A stretch of DNA of 64,000 nt from Chlorobaculum parvum NCIB 8327 (GCF_000020505.1 NC_011027.1:1658001-1722000), one strand, 5' to 3'. Shown: positions 29,956 through 40,353, counted from the stretch's first letter. A program made the numbers and translations. Notes: generated from the sequence alone by a model not told the origin.

Positions 29956-30708
29956 TTACCCCGCAGCCTCGATAATGGCCATGAAGTCTTCGACCTTGAG
30001 GCTTGCACCGCCAATCAAACCGCCGTCGATATCCGGCATCGCGAACAGCTCTGCGGCATTCGACGGCTTGACGCTTCCGCCGTACTGGATGCGCAGATGG
30101 CGGGCAGCAGAATCACCATACAGTTTTTCGATGGTGCTGCGGATGGAGGCATGAACGTCCTGCGCCTGCTCTTTGGTAGCCGTCTTTCCGGTGCCAATAG
30201 CCCAGACCGGCTCGTAAGCGATCACCAGCGTGCTGATGTCCGACACGTCCGCCAGTCCCTCGACAACCTGAGCGGTGACGATCTTGTCGGTCACGCCAGC
30301 CTCGCGCTCGTCGAGCGTCTCGCCGACGCACAGGATGACGCGAAGCCCTTCGGCCAGCGCTTTCTTCACTTTGCGGTTGACGATCTCATTGGTTTCGCCG
30401 AACAACTGCCGGCGCTCCGAGTGGCCGAGAATGACGTAGCTGCACCCTGCGGCGGCAAGCATGCGGGTCGAAACCTCGCCGGTAAACGCCCCGTCATTTT
30501 CGTAATGGCAGTTCTGGGCTGCAAGCTGGACGCCACTCCACTCGATCGTCTTGCCGACTTCGTGCAACGCTGGAAAAGTGGGCGCAATGCCGACCTCACA
30601 TTCGGGCTTGGTAGCGCCGACCTTTTCGGCGATGGCGGTCGCCAGCTCAATCGACTCGGCAATGGTGTTGTTCATCTTCCAGTTGCCAACAACTATGGTT
30701 CTGCGCAT
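29956..30708 (-). CDS. tpiA: Triosephosphate isomerase
   Basis: Interconverts dihydroxyacetone phosphate and glyceraldehyde 3-phosphate. 250 residues. Active-site residues are visible: NWKMN (9-13), the histidine of ILGHSERR, the glutamate of [11 protein letters not shown], and the phosphate loop GGSVKP...GGLIGGASL. It starts one base after the stop of the small upstream gene (TGA-T-ATG), so translation is probably coupled in a greA-orf-tpiA operon. Confidence 0.98.
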
Positions 30709-30709
30709 A

Positions 30710-30934
30710 TCAGTAATCGGTTACGACTTCGCTGTAAATTTTATCGACATTGGAAATCTCGAAAGAGTGCTTCGCGAAACGGGCATCCCGAATCTCGATG
30801 CTGTTCTGATCGACAGCCGTGACATACCCGTGCCACACCCGCTGTTCGGTGGTAACAAGATTGATTTCCTGGTCGAGCAGATCACGGTTCCCGCTGATCT
30901 GCGAGCCGGTATAAATAACCTGTCTTTTTCCCAT
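30710..30934 (-). CDS. Small conserved-looking protein between greA and tpiA
   Basis: 74 residues, unknown function. A compact sequence with alternating strands ([42 protein letters not shown]) gives a short all-beta look reminiscent of small SH3/Sm-like barrels, but no family is recognised. It starts 17 bp after greA and stops one base before tpiA, so it is embedded in an operon, which supports it being real. No clear Shine-Dalgarno sequence. Confidence 0.75.
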
Positions 30935-30951
30935 GAGAAAAGTAAAACGTT

Positions 30952-31431
30952 TTATTTAACAAAGATATCAAGTATCTCGTAATGCAGCTCACCTTTCGGC
31001 ACGCTGATCGTGACCTTGTCGCCAACCGACTTGCCGATCAGGGCTCGCCCGACGGGAGAGCGCACCGAAATCTTGCCAAGGTCGGAATCGGCCTCTTCGG
31101 ATGAAACAAGGGTGTATTCGATAATTTCGTCCTCGTCGTCCAGGTTGCGCAGCTTCACCGAGGTAAGAATATAAACCCGGTCGGTCTTGATCTGCTTCGG
31201 ATCGAGAATGGTGGCTGATGCCAGTTTGTTTTCCAGGTCGCCGATTTTGGCTTCGAGCTGTGACTGCTCTTCACGGGCAGCGTCATACTCGGCATTTTCG
31301 CTCAGATCGCCATGTGACCGGGCTTCGGCAATTTTCTCAAGGACCTCTTTGCGAGTCTGCGTAGACAACAGATGCAGTTCCTCTTTGAGCCGATTGTAAC
31401 CATCCCGAGTCAGATAAATGCGGTCACTCAT
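30952..31431 (-). CDS. greA: Transcription elongation factor GreA
   Basis: 159 residues, standard size. The N-terminal coiled coil ([17 protein letters not shown] through [13 protein letters not shown], with the acidic tip residues) and the C-terminal FKBP-like domain ([20 protein letters not shown]) are both present. It rescues backtracked RNA polymerase by stimulating transcript cleavage. It is first in the greA-orf-tpiA operon. Confidence 0.97.
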   Translation of the reverse strand: MSDRIYLTRDGYNRLKEELHLLSTQTRKEVLEKIAEARSHGDLSENAEYDAAREEQSQLEAKIGDLENKLASATILDPKQIKTDRVYILTSVKLRNLDDEDEIIEYTLVSSEEADSDLGKISVRSPVGRALIGKSVGDKVTISVPKGELHYEILDIFVK

Positions 31432-31510
31432 GTCAATTCATAATTTTGGTTGGCAATGCTGAAGAGCGAATAATCACCGCACGTTACAGCAGCGATGGAA
31501 CACTTGACAA

Positions 31511-31549
31511 ACAAAAAAAGTAAAGTCAGCAGCCGGGCTGACTTTACTT
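31511..31549 (-). terminator. Terminator after degP
   Basis: AAGTAAAGTCAGC (31518-31530) pairs perfectly with its complement (31537-31549); the minus-strand transcript continues into seven U residues. It lies 45 bp past the protease stop. Confidence 0.92.
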
Positions 31550-31593
31550 CGTCTCAAGCAATTTAAGAATCTTTACCCTACAGGCAAAGCGCA

Positions 31594-33117
31594 TTACAGA
31601 TTAAACGCCAAATACATCCGGCTCGGACCGCGCTCGACAAGCAGGAAAAGCAAATCGCCCTTTTTCTTTTTATCGGCAATCGCCTTGAACTCTGCAACTG
31701 ACCCGACCTCCTTCCGATCAACCGATCTGATGATGTCTCCCGGACGGAGCCCGGCCATAAATGCCTGGCTGGAGCGATCAACCGCGCTTACCACGATGCG
31801 ATGCTCGGCGGAGTTCAGATTGAAGCGCTCCGCCATCGCCTTGTTCAGCGGAGCAACGGCAAAGCCGAGCAGCTCGTTTGCAGCCGGTGCTTGCTGCCCT
31901 TGCCGAGAAACAGGTTGAGTATCAGGTTGCTCTTGAAGCTTGACGTCGAGCGTTCGCTTCACGCCATCACGAATGATGATAATCGGCTCTGTGCTATCGG
32001 GCACCTTGCTGGCAACCAGATTGCGCAACTCAGCTGAACTGTTCACTTTTTGCCCTGCAAACTCAAGGATGACATCACCGGTCCTCAGTCCCGCTTTCTC
32101 GGCTGGACTGCCTTTTATGACCGTACCGACCAGTACCCCTTCAGGACGCTGCATATTCAGGCCTTTTGCAATCTTGTCATCGATATCCTGAATGCCGGCA
32201 CCGAGGTAACCGCGCACCACCTTACCGTACTTGACCAGCGAGGTATAGATCCGGTAGGCCATGTTGGACGGCACGGCGAAGCCGATCCCTTCGAAGCCTC
32301 CGGTTCGGCTGGCGATGGCCGTGTTGATACCGACCAGTTCTCCTCCGATGTTTACCAGTGGGCCACCTGAGTTACCGGGATTGATGGCTGCGTCAGTCTG
32401 AATAAAATTTTCGTAATCGGTCACGCCAACATTCACCCGCCCTTTAGCACTAACGATACCCTGCGTCACCGTGCGGGCAAGGTTCTTGCCAAGCGGACTG
32501 CCGATGGCGATCACCCACTCACCGACACGCAACTTGTCGCTGTCGCCGATAGCGATGGCTTTGAGGCCCTTGGCGTCGATTTTCAGCACAGCCAGATCGG
32601 TGCGAGGATCCTTACCGATAATCCTTGCCGTGAATTTTCGGTTGTCGTCCGTCATAACCGAAATGGAATCGGCTTTGTCGATCACATGATTGTTGGTCAG
32701 AATGTACCCGTCACGACTGACGATAACGCCGGAACCAAGTCCGTGAATCACCTCTTTCCGAGCGTGGGACTGATCAGAAAAGGGAGTGTCGAACAGCTCA
32801 CCGAACGACTTGCCGAAAAAGTCAAACGGTGTCATAATCCTCCGCTCGATGGCCTTTTCGGTATAAATGGTCACTACCGACGGCGTAGCCGATTCAGCAA
32901 TGTCGACAAAGGCCTCATTGAAATCATTGAGCGTTCTGATGGGATGGTTTCGCAGACTTTCGGCGGCAACACTGGTGTTTGCATGGTTGGCAACCGTAAA
33001 GAGGCCGCCATCTTTGGCGTTAAACGAAAAATCGAGATTGGAAAATGCAAGCGCTCCGGCGATTGCGCCGACGGAAACAAGCGCTGCTGACTTGAACATC
33101 ATTCGTTTCTTTTTCAT
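31594..33117 (-). CDS. degP: Periplasmic serine protease DegP/HtrA
   Basis: 507 residues. An N-terminal hydrophobic signal/anchor (about 8-26) is followed by the trypsin-like domain with histidine in LTNNHVID, aspartate in RTDLAVLKID and serine in GNSGGPL, then two PDZ domains (about 295-385 and 415-505, with GVLVGTVIKGSPAEKAGL and FMAGLRPGDIIRSV). It degrades or refolds damaged envelope proteins. It is 23 bp downstream of trpE on the same strand, so at least part of its expression may come from the trpE promoter. Confidence 0.95.
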   Translation of the reverse strand: MKKKRMMFKSAALVSVGAIAGALAFSNLDFSFNAKDGGLFTVANHANTSVAAESLRNHPIRTLNDFNEAFVDIAESATPSVVTIYTEKAIERRIMTPFDFFGKSFGELFDTPFSDQSHARKEVIHGLGSGVIVSRDGYILTNNHVIDKADSISVMTDDNRKFTARIIGKDPRTDLAVLKIDAKGLKAIAIGDSDKLRVGEWVIAIGSPLGKNLARTVTQGIVSAKGRVNVGVTDYENFIQTDAAINPGNSGGPLVNIGGELVGINTAIASRTGGFEGIGFAVPSNMAYRIYTSLVKYGKVVRGYLGAGIQDIDDKIAKGLNMQRPEGVLVGTVIKGSPAEKAGLRTGDVILEFAGQKVNSSAELRNLVASKVPDSTEPIIIIRDGVKRTLDVKLQEQPDTQPVSRQGQQAPAANELLGFAVAPLNKAMAERFNLNSAEHRIVVSAVDRSSQAFMAGLRPGDIIRSVDRKEVGSVAEFKAIADKKKKGDLLFLLVERGPSRMYLAFNL

Positions 33118-33140
33118 AGTGCATCAAGTGTTGAGGTTAA

Positions 33141-34655
33141 TCAGGAAGATGTCTCAATACTTTCGAGGGTAGTCAGACCAGCCCTCATCTTGTTCATGGT
33201 TTCTTCGTATTCGAACTCGGGCGTCGAATCGGCCACGATGCCGCCTGCCGCCTGGAAGTAGATTATGCCGTCGCTGATGACCATCGTGCGGATGGCAATC
33301 GCCGTGTTCAACTGGCCACGGAAATCGAGGTACCCAACCGCGCCACCGTATAAGCCGCGCTTCTCCTTTTCCAGTTCGTAGATGATCTCCATCGAGCGCA
33401 CTTTGGGCGCACCGGTCAGCGTGCCGGCCGGGAAGCACGACCAGAAGGCGTCCATCGCGCTCAGGCCGTCCTGCAGCTCACCCCGGACATTGCTGACGAT
33501 GTGCATGACATGCGAGTATTTCTCGATCACCATCATTTCGTTGGTCTCGACGGTACCGATTTTGGCGATGCGCCCGATGTCGTTGCGGCTCAGGTCGATA
33601 AGCATCAGGTGCTCGGCGCGCTCCTTCTCGTCGGAGAGCAGCTCCTTTGCGATGCGTTCATCATCCTCGAAGCTCTCGCCGCGACGCCGCGTACCGGCAA
33701 TCGGTCGGGTATCGACGATCCTGCGACCGGCATGGTCGCGCTCCACCTTGACCAGCAGCTCGGGAGAAGAGCCGACCACGTGGAAATCGTCAAAATCGAA
33801 GAAATAGAGGTACGGCGACGGGTTGATCGTCCGGAGCACGCGATAGACGTCGAACGGGCGGGTGTGCAGTTTGCGCTTCAGGCGCTGCGAAATCTGTACC
33901 TGGAAAATGTCGCCGCTCAGGATATACTCCTTGGCCTTCAGCACCTTCTCGTAATACTCCTCGCGTGTGGTGTTCGAGACGACCGGCTCCGGCAGTTCGG
34001 GCTTGAGCGTCACCAGATCGGGATCGAGCGGCTTCTGCATCAGCGCAGCAAGCTCGTCGATCTTGCGCTCGGCGCGTGCGCGATCAGCTTCATCCAGATA
34101 ATTAGCCACCAGGTAGAGCTTGCGCATCACGTTATCGAAAATGACCAGCGTATCGCAAAACAGCAGACAGAGGTCGGGCATTCCGGCGGGATCGGGCAAT
34201 TCCGGCGAGGGAATCCGCTCGATCAGGTGCATGGTATCATACCCGAAGTAACCGAAAACCCCGGAGGTGCTCATCTGCTGCGACCCGCTCTTGCTGCGCG
34301 GCTGCTCTTCGGAAGAGAACATCGCCATGCAACGATCGACGATGGTACGCAAATCGCTTTCTTCCTGCACAATTGACGAAAGCGCATCAAAACGCGTGTC
34401 GAGCACGTCAAGCGTGGCCTCTCCATCGACTCTACCCTTGAGCACAGCCACGGGGTCGATGGCGACATAGGAGAAACGGGCCAGACGCTCCTCACCCTCG
34501 ACCGATTCGAGCAGGCAGGAGTAGGGACGCTGAAGTTTGAGATAGACCGAAACCGGCGTCTCGGTATCGGCCTGGAAGGTTCTGACGAGAGGCTTCAGAA
34601 TAAACGACGGCGCTCCGTACTGGCCAGCCGCATTGTCCGCAAAAGATCTGATCAT
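33141..34655 (-). CDS. trpE: Anthranilate synthase component I
   Basis: Converts chorismate to anthranilate with the TrpG subunit. 504 residues. The N-terminal regulatory half has the LLES motif (about 49-52) tied to tryptophan feedback inhibition. The C-terminal chorismate-binding half has PYLYFFDF, SPELLVKVE, RPIAGTRRRG, DLSRNDIGRIA, FPAGTLTGAPK and GGAVGYLDF. No trpG or other trp gene is adjacent, so the pathway is scattered. An unusual tandem with degP follows. Confidence 0.96.
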   Translation of the reverse strand: MIRSFADNAAGQYGAPSFILKPLVRTFQADTETPVSVYLKLQRPYSCLLESVEGEERLARFSYVAIDPVAVLKGRVDGEATLDVLDTRFDALSSIVQEESDLRTIVDRCMAMFSSEEQPRSKSGSQQMSTSGVFGYFGYDTMHLIERIPSPELPDPAGMPDLCLLFCDTLVIFDNVMRKLYLVANYLDEADRARAERKIDELAALMQKPLDPDLVTLKPELPEPVVSNTTREEYYEKVLKAKEYILSGDIFQVQISQRLKRKLHTRPFDVYRVLRTINPSPYLYFFDFDDFHVVGSSPELLVKVERDHAGRRIVDTRPIAGTRRRGESFEDDERIAKELLSDEKERAEHLMLIDLSRNDIGRIAKIGTVETNEMMVIEKYSHVMHIVSNVRGELQDGLSAMDAFWSCFPAGTLTGAPKVRSMEIIYELEKEKRGLYGGAVGYLDFRGQLNTAIAIRTMVISDGIIYFQAAGGIVADSTPEFEYEETMNKMRAGLTTLESIETSS

Positions 34656-34737
34656 GAATTATTGCTTGCTGCGATAAGGTAAAAAAATCATATCATTACT
34701 CTGGTTTTCCCATTGCTATAATAAGGCACCTGAGGAC

Positions 34738-35148
34738 ATGAAAAAAAAGCGCGGACCAGTCCAAAAATGGTTGACCGCATTCATACTTTCACCGGGAATG
34801 ATCTTTACCCTGGCCTACGTTCTGGTTTGGCTGGGAACCAATCTCTGGCTCGACAACGCTTTCAAGCGGCATCTGAAACAGGTGTTCATTTCTGAAACCG
34901 GCCAGCGCTACCAGCTTGATGTACATTCACTCAGAACAGGCCCCTGCCTCAATTCGATCATCCTCAAAAAGCTGGAGCTCTCACCACTCGAAGCTCCTGA
35001 AAACCAGGGCACCAGACAGGCTAACCTGCAAATTGCTGAACTCAGGATCGACTGGCCGGAGCTGAGTTTTCTGCCGTTCAGGCCATCCGATGAACTGCAC
35101 TCCATGCAGAAAGTCGCCAAAAAGATTCTCTCTCACGCCGCTCAGTGA
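34738..35148 (+). CDS. Single-pass membrane protein, AsmA-like N-terminal look
   Basis: 136 residues, function unknown. A basic N-terminus (MKKKRGP) leads into one hydrophobic segment (about 12-38), then an extracytoplasmic domain with LDVHSLRTGP, NSIILKKLELSPLE and LQIAELRIDWPELSF, alternating hydrophobic residues that resemble the start of AsmA/DUF748-type envelope proteins. It is too short for a full AsmA protein. It is divergent from trpE and overlaps the 3' end of lepB by 7 bp. Confidence 0.65.
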   Translation: MKKKRGPVQKWLTAFILSPGMIFTLAYVLVWLGTNLWLDNAFKRHLKQVFISETGQRYQLDVHSLRTGPCLNSIILKKLELSPLEAPENQGTRQANLQIAELRIDWPELSFLPFRPSDELHSMQKVAKKILSHAAQ

Positions 35149-35984
35149 ACCACCAAACCGATTCGATCCCAGCGAATTGAAGTAATCTTTTCGACCGGAT
35201 CGAACAGCAGCGGCAGATCGGGATCCCATGACCAGTACACCATCATAGCCTGCCCCACCAGATCGCTGTCTGACAGAAATCCCCAGTAACGACTGTCAAG
35301 ACTGTTGTCGCGGTTATCGCCCATGGCGAAATAGTGGTCCTTCTCAATGGAATAATGATCGGCGGGCACACCATCAATGAATATCTGATCGCCCGACAGA
35401 CTAACCGAATGACCTTCTTCCTCGATCATATCGCGATACAGAGGAATGGTGCGCATCGTCAGCTTGACAACGTCGCCCTTGCGCGGAATTCGTATCGGGC
35501 CGTAGTTATCCTTGTTGTAGTCGCTCATGGCCGGGAAAATCTGGTAGTCGGGCACGCCTGGCGGCATTTTTTCGCCGATGAACTGCGCATGGGGCGGTAG
35601 CGGCGAGAGCTTGCCGTTGACGTAAAGCTTCTGCTCCTTGATCTGAAGCGTATCGCCCGGCAACGCCACGCAGCGCTTGATGTAGTTCAGGCTGCGGTCA
35701 CGGGGGAACTTGAAGACGATGATGTCCCCGCGCTTGACGTCATCAACTTTCGGCAAATGGATATCGGTAAACGGCACCTTGGCGCCATAAACGAACTTGT
35801 TGACAAACAGAAAATCACCGGCAAGCAGCGTTTTTTCCATCGAGCCGGTTGGAATCCGGTACGACTCGACGACGAACATTCTAAGAACCATCGCCACCAG
35901 CGCCGCGATGATCAGCGCCTCGAACCACTCTCTCGATTGGGATTTCTGACTGCTTCCTTTGGAGTTGGTACTGTTTTGTTTCAC
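35142..35984 (-). CDS. lepB: Signal peptidase I
   Basis: 280 residues from GTG 35984. One membrane anchor (about 20-38) is followed by the catalytic serine in SYRIPTGSMEKTL and the catalytic lysine in SLNYIKRCVALPGD; GDNRDNSLDSRYWG is the family box E. It cleaves signal peptides of exported proteins. The GTG start overlaps the stop of the preceding 32-codon gene (GTGA) and has no Shine-Dalgarno sequence, so its translation probably depends on that gene. It is downstream of lepA in the same orientation, as in many bacteria. Confidence 0.95.
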   Translation of the reverse strand: MKQNSTNSKGSSQKSQSREWFEALIIAALVAMVLRMFVVESYRIPTGSMEKTLLAGDFLFVNKFVYGAKVPFTDIHLPKVDDVKRGDIIVFKFPRDRSLNYIKRCVALPGDTLQIKEQKLYVNGKLSPLPPHAQFIGEKMPPGVPDYQIFPAMSDYNKDNYGPIRIPRKGDVVKLTMRTIPLYRDMIEEEGHSVSLSGDQIFIDGVPADHYSIEKDHYFAMGDNRDNSLDSRYWGFLSDSDLVGQAMMVYWSWDPDLPLLFDPVEKITSIRWDRIGLVVH

Positions 35985-36079
35985 GTTCTGTCAATAATTT
36001 TCTGGCATTGCCGACATAAACCTTTCGGACACACGAAGGATGAGACGTCATCCAAAAACGGTTCCAGCGCAACCGGCAT
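35981..36079 (-). CDS. 32-residue cysteine-containing micro-protein between lepA and lepB
   Basis: ATG 36079 to TGA 35981, 32 residues, with AAGGA seven bases before the start. It begins MPVALEPFLDDV and has three cysteines spaced C-x4-C-x2-C in CPKGLCRQC, a possible metal or redox site. Its TGA overlaps the GTG start of lepB in the arrangement GTGA, the classic sign of coupled translation, and lepA ends 23 bases before it. The tight packing and ribosome site argue for a real gene; alternatively it is only a leader that delivers ribosomes to lepB. Confidence 0.6.
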   Translation of the reverse strand: MPVALEPFLDDVSSFVCPKGLCRQCQKIIDRT

Positions 36080-36102
36080 GATTTTTCCTTATGCGATGAA
36101 CC

Positions 36103-37920
36103 TCATTCGTCGATGTTCAGGACGGCAAGGAAGGCCTCCTGCGGCACCTCGACGCGGCCGACCTGCTTCATGCGCTTCTTGCCCTCTTTCTGCTTCTCGA
36201 TCAGCTTGCGCTTACGGCTGATGTCACCGCCGTAGCACTTGGCGAGCACGTTCTTGCGCATGGCTGAAATGGTCTCACGCGCGATGACCCGGCTGCCGAT
36301 TGCCGCCTGGATAGCCACTTCGTACATCTGGCGCGGAATGATGCCCTTGAGCTTCGAGCAGAGCTTGCGGCCCCACTCGTAGGACTTCGAGCGGTGCACG
36401 ATGGACGACAGCGCATCGACCGGCTCACCGTTGAGCAGCACGTCAAGCTTGACAAGATCGGAGCGGCGATAGCCGATGTACTCGTAGTCCATCGAAGCGT
36501 AGCCTTTAGAGATCGACTTGAGCTTGTCGTGGAAGTCAAACACAACCTCGCCCAGCGGGAACTCGAAGTGCATGCTCACCCTCGAAGTATCGAGATAGTC
36601 GGTGTTTTTGTACTCGCCACGGCGATCCATGCCGAGCTTCATGATGTTGCCGATGTACTCCGACATGGTGATGATCTGCATCGACACATACGGCTCCTCG
36701 ATCCAATTGACCTTGGTCGATTCAGGCATCTGCGAGGGGTTGTCAACCTCGACCGTCTCGCCGCTGGTCATCACCACGCGGTACTCCACGTTCGGCACCG
36801 TGGTGATGATGTTGACGCCATACTCACGTTCAAGCCGTTCCTGGATGATCTCCATGTGCAACAGGCCGAGGAAGCCGCAGCGGAAGCCGAAACCGAGCGC
36901 CGCCGAAGTTTCGGGCGTGTAGACCAGCGAAGCGTCGTTCAGTGAAAGCTTTTCGAGCGATTCGCGCAGGTTTTCGAAATCGTTCGACTCGACCGGATAG
37001 AGACCGCTGAAGACCATCGGTTTCACATCCTTGTAACCGGCAAGCCGTTCCGAGGCGGGATTTTCCACCAGCGTGACTGTATCGCCGACCTTGGCATCTT
37101 TCACATCCTTGATCGAGCAGATCAGGTAGCCCACATTGCCCGCTTCGAGCACGTTTTTCGGCTGGCGCTTGAGGCTCATGGTGCCGATTTCGTCGGCGTA
37201 GAACTCCTTTCCGTTGGCGAAAAAGCGAACCTTGTCATCCTTTTTCAGCACACCATCGACAATCCTGATGTAAGCCACTGCGCCGCGATAGGCATCGAAC
37301 ACCGAGTCGAAGATCAGCGCACGAAGCGGCAGCTGTCGGTTGTCAGCCGGTGCGGGAATCCGCTGCACGATCGCCTCCATCAGCTCGCCGATGCCGATGC
37401 CAGCTTTGGCCGACACCTGGAGAATTTCATCACGATTGACACCGATCAGGTCGATGATCTGCCGGGCCACGCCTTCGACATCGGACGAAGGCAGGTCGAT
37501 CTTGTTGATGACCGGAATAATCTCAAGCCCGGCCTCGATGGCCAGGTACAGGTTGGCGATGGTCTGCGCCTCGACGCCCTGGGTGGCATCGACGACCAAG
37601 AGCGCGCCTTCACAGGCGGCCAGCGAGCGCGAAACCTCGTAGCTGAAGTCGACGTGGCCAGGCGTGTCGATCAGGTTGAGCGTATACTCCTTGCCGTCGC
37701 TCGATTTGTAGATCATCTGCACAGCGTGGCTCTTGATGGTGATGCCACGTTCGCGCTCCAGATCCATGTCGTCCAGCACCTGGGCGGTGGACATCTGGTT
37801 GCGGGCGAGGGTTTGGGTTGCTTCGAGAAGCCGGTCGGCAAGGGTCGATTTACCGTGGTCGATATGGGCGATAATGCAGAAGTTTCTGATCATGCCGACT
37901 TCTGTTCCTGACGGAGGCAT
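36103..37920 (-). CDS. lepA: Elongation factor 4 (LepA)
   Basis: Ribosome-associated GTPase. 605 residues from ATG 37920, chosen because AGGA sits nine bases upstream; an in-frame extension to 37986 has no such site. GTPase motifs are AHIDHGKST (G1), RERGIT (G2), DTPGHVDF (G3), NKIDLP (G4). The EF-4-specific C-terminal domain is present, ending in [10 protein letters not shown]. It heads the lepA-micro-ORF-lepB group. Confidence 0.97.
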   Translation of the reverse strand: MPPSGTEVGMIRNFCIIAHIDHGKSTLADRLLEATQTLARNQMSTAQVLDDMDLERERGITIKSHAVQMIYKSSDGKEYTLNLIDTPGHVDFSYEVSRSLAACEGALLVVDATQGVEAQTIANLYLAIEAGLEIIPVINKIDLPSSDVEGVARQIIDLIGVNRDEILQVSAKAGIGIGELMEAIVQRIPAPADNRQLPLRALIFDSVFDAYRGAVAYIRIVDGVLKKDDKVRFFANGKEFYADEIGTMSLKRQPKNVLEAGNVGYLICSIKDVKDAKVGDTVTLVENPASERLAGYKDVKPMVFSGLYPVESNDFENLRESLEKLSLNDASLVYTPETSAALGFGFRCGFLGLLHMEIIQERLEREYGVNIITTVPNVEYRVVMTSGETVEVDNPSQMPESTKVNWIEEPYVSMQIITMSEYIGNIMKLGMDRRGEYKNTDYLDTSRVSMHFEFPLGEVVFDFHDKLKSISKGYASMDYEYIGYRRSDLVKLDVLLNGEPVDALSSIVHRSKSYEWGRKLCSKLKGIIPRQMYEVAIQAAIGSRVIARETISAMRKNVLAKCYGGDISRKRKLIEKQKEGKKRMKQVGRVEVPQEAFLAVLNIDE

Positions 37921-38048
37921 ACGTGTCTGTCCTGAAAAGTGAAAGTAATTGCGAAACGGCCCGGCCGAATGACCGACCTGAGCCAAATTATCAAATCATT
38001 AAATATACGAAGAAAAACGTGACCATGCAGCGGATTGTGATGGGCGGG

Positions 38049-38993
38049 CTATTCGAAACGCAAGGGTTCGTCCCCGAACCGCAGCCCGCGAGCGAACGAT
38101 TCCGCCTCCATCGCTTTCTTGCCCTCGGCCTGAACGGTAAGCAACTCAAGCCAGCCGTCCGAACCGGCAACAAGCAGGCGCCCGTCCTCGATGCGGAGCA
38201 TACCCGGAGCTTCCGATGACTCAGCGCCATCGAACGGACGGGCCCGGTAGATTTTGAGGTTCTTGCCGCCAAAGGTGGTCCAGGCGGTTGGTCTCATGGC
38301 GAGGCCACGGATGAAGTCGTGCAGGCGTTGCACCGGTTGGTTCCAGTCGATGCGAGTGTTCCGGCGATGAAGCTTCGGTGCTTTGGTGGCGAGTCGGTCA
38401 TCCTGCTTCTCGGGCGTGACAGAGCCGGAAGCGATCATGCGCAGCGTGCGTTCAAGCGTGCCCGCACCGATCTCCGAGAGCCTTTCGAGCAACTCGGAAG
38501 CGTTCTCTTCCGGGCCAATCGGCGTACTGTCCGAGGTAATAATGTTGCCAGTATCGACCGATTGTTGGAGGAAAAAGGTGGTCACGCCGGTTTCGGCATC
38601 ACCGTTGATGATCGACCAGTTGACGGGAGCCGCACCGCGGTAAGCGGGCAGCAGCGAACCATGCAGATTGAAGGTGCCGAGCGGCGGCAGTTCGAAGACG
38701 GCAGGCGGAAGAATGCGGAACGCGGCCACCACGATCACATCGGGTTTCGACTCGGCGACCTTCTCTGCAAACTCCGGAGTCGTCACATCGTCAGCCTCGA
38801 ACACCGGAAGGCCCAGTTCGAGCGCGGCCTGCTTGACCGGCGTCGGCTCGGGCGGTGAATTCTTGCTGCGGCGAGGCTTGTCGCATCCGGTCACAACGAG
38901 CACGGTTTCGAACTCGGGACTCATGGCGACGATACGACGTAACGAAGGCACGGCAAACTGTGGCGTGCCCATAAAAACCACTCTCAACGCCAC
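38049..38993 (-). CDS. fmt: Methionyl-tRNA formyltransferase
   Basis: Formylates initiator Met-tRNA. 314 residues. [11 protein letters not shown] at the N-terminus, then [19 protein letters not shown] holding the catalytic asparagine, histidine region and SLLP folate-binding loop, plus a C-terminal OB-like domain. It begins four bases after the def stop codon region on the same strand, giving the common def-fmt pair. Confidence 0.97.
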   Translation of the reverse strand: MALRVVFMGTPQFAVPSLRRIVAMSPEFETVLVVTGCDKPRRSKNSPPEPTPVKQAALELGLPVFEADDVTTPEFAEKVAESKPDVIVVAAFRILPPAVFELPPLGTFNLHGSLLPAYRGAAPVNWSIINGDAETGVTTFFLQQSVDTGNIITSDSTPIGPEENASELLERLSEIGAGTLERTLRMIASGSVTPEKQDDRLATKAPKLHRRNTRIDWNQPVQRLHDFIRGLAMRPTAWTTFGGKNLKIYRARPFDGAESSEAPGMLRIEDGRLLVAGSDGWLELLTVQAEGKKAMEAESFARGLRFGDEPLRFE

Positions 38994-38996
38994 TCC

Positions 38997-39560
38997 TCAG
39001 GCCTCCACAGCTATTTTTGGCGCATGGGGGGCAATCGGATAGCTCGTTTTCACGCGCCCCTGCTTGATGGCGTCGAGCGTTTTCTGAACCTTCCGGCGAT
39101 CGCGCTTTTCCATACGGTCGACAAACAGCGTACCGTCGAGATGGTCGATCTCATGTTGAAGCACGCGAGCCATCATGTCGCTGAACTCTTCGGTATGCTC
39201 CTCGAACTTCTCGTCACGGTAATGCAGCGTAATTTTCGACGGACGGACGACGTCACCAGCCACACCGGGCACGCTGAGGCACCCCTCCTCCATCGCGTTG
39301 CGGCCCGCAACCGAGACGATGCGCGGATTGATGACCACCATCGGTTTGTAATCGGCATACTCCTTGATCGTGGAAATATCGACCACAAGCAGGCGCAGCG
39401 AATGGCCTACCTGCGGCGCGGCAAGCCCGATACCGGGTGCTTTGTACATCGAATCGAACATATCGGCAATCAGCTCCCTGATCGACGAATCCACCCCTTT
39501 CAAAGGCTTGGCTTTCGCCGTCAGAACCGGATCGCTATAGGTGTTAATCGGTAAAATCAT
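38997..39560 (-). CDS. def: Peptide deformylase
   Basis: Removes the formyl group from new proteins. 187 residues. All three metal-site motifs are present: GIGLAAPQV (about 42-50), EEGCLSVPG and HEIDHLDGTLFVD. A minus-strand TATCTT lies about 70 bp upstream (39630-39635). It is followed directly by fmt, its functional partner. Confidence 0.97.
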   Translation of the reverse strand: MILPINTYSDPVLTAKAKPLKGVDSSIRELIADMFDSMYKAPGIGLAAPQVGHSLRLLVVDISTIKEYADYKPMVVINPRIVSVAGRNAMEEGCLSVPGVAGDVVRPSKITLHYRDEKFEEHTEEFSDMMARVLQHEIDHLDGTLFVDRMEKRDRRKVQKTLDAIKQGRVKTSYPIAPHAPKIAVEA

Positions 39561-39806
39561 TGCGTACTGCTCTTTAACTTTGGATAGCCCGTTAACTCTT
39601 GCAAAAGCAAAAGGGTAGAGCTTTTCCTGAAGATAACCCTGTTAACTCCAAAATAGTTGCCCACACACTCCAGCGGCACTCAACCGCTCAGCCGGCACAT
39701 TGGAATAATAGTCGTCTAATGTACGGTTTTCAGCGCTCTTTTCCGTCCGGCTCTTCCCGCTCCGCCGCCTTCATGGTTCACAGGGAATTCGCAGAAAAAC
39801 AATACA

Positions 39807-40340
39807 TTGGAAAAATTGAAAACACGAAATACTGACAGCAAGAACATCGTGAAACAAACGGGCAGCGACACGATCGCGAAGGTCGAAGCGCTTTTCAAAT
39901 CGTACATGAAGGAGGAGGGGCTCCGGTGCACCCAGGAGCGCCTGAGCGTGCTGCGGGAAATCTACCGCTCCAACACGCACCTCGACGCCGACGAGCTGTT
40001 TGTCCGGCTTCGCGAGCAAGGCGTGGGCATCTCGCGCGCCACGGTTTATCACACCCTCGATCTGCTGTTCCGGTACAACCTCGTCACCAAGATCGACCTC
40101 GGCCACAAGCACACGCACTACGAAAAATCGTGGGGTGTCGCCGACCACCTGCACATCATCTGCCTCAAGTGCGGCAAGGTTTCGGAGGCCACGAGCACGG
40201 AACTTGCCGGCATGATGGAAAAGCTCTGCACCGAGCACGGATACTCGCTCGGCAGCTTCAGCCTGCAGCTCTTCGGCGAGTGCATTGACAAGGAGGCCTG
40301 CGTCCGGAGGGTCGACGAGAAACACAACGAGAACGCCTGA
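39807..40340 (+). CDS. Fur-family metal-responsive regulator
   Basis: 177 residues if the TTG at 39807 is used; a GTG at 39849 would give a 163-residue protein, closer to the family norm, and neither has a clear ribosome site. The winged-helix domain includes RCTQERLSVLREIY and ISRATVYHTLDLL (recognition helix). The dimerisation domain has HTHYE, DHLHIICLKCGKV (first C-x2-C) and a second cysteine pair, C-x5-C, in GECIDKEACV. Fur, PerR or Zur cannot be told apart. It is followed after 13 bp by the SMR transporter gene and then proB. Confidence 0.88.
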   Translation: MEKLKTRNTDSKNIVKQTGSDTIAKVEALFKSYMKEEGLRCTQERLSVLREIYRSNTHLDADELFVRLREQGVGISRATVYHTLDLLFRYNLVTKIDLGHKHTHYEKSWGVADHLHIICLKCGKVSEATSTELAGMMEKLCTEHGYSLGSFSLQLFGECIDKEACVRRVDEKHNENA

Positions 40341-40353
40341 ACTCACGGACACC

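Noticed and set aside
35881-36072. 63-residue minus-strand frame across the lepB start
   Set aside because: Out of frame with the 32-codon gene that has the ribosome site and the GTGA coupling.
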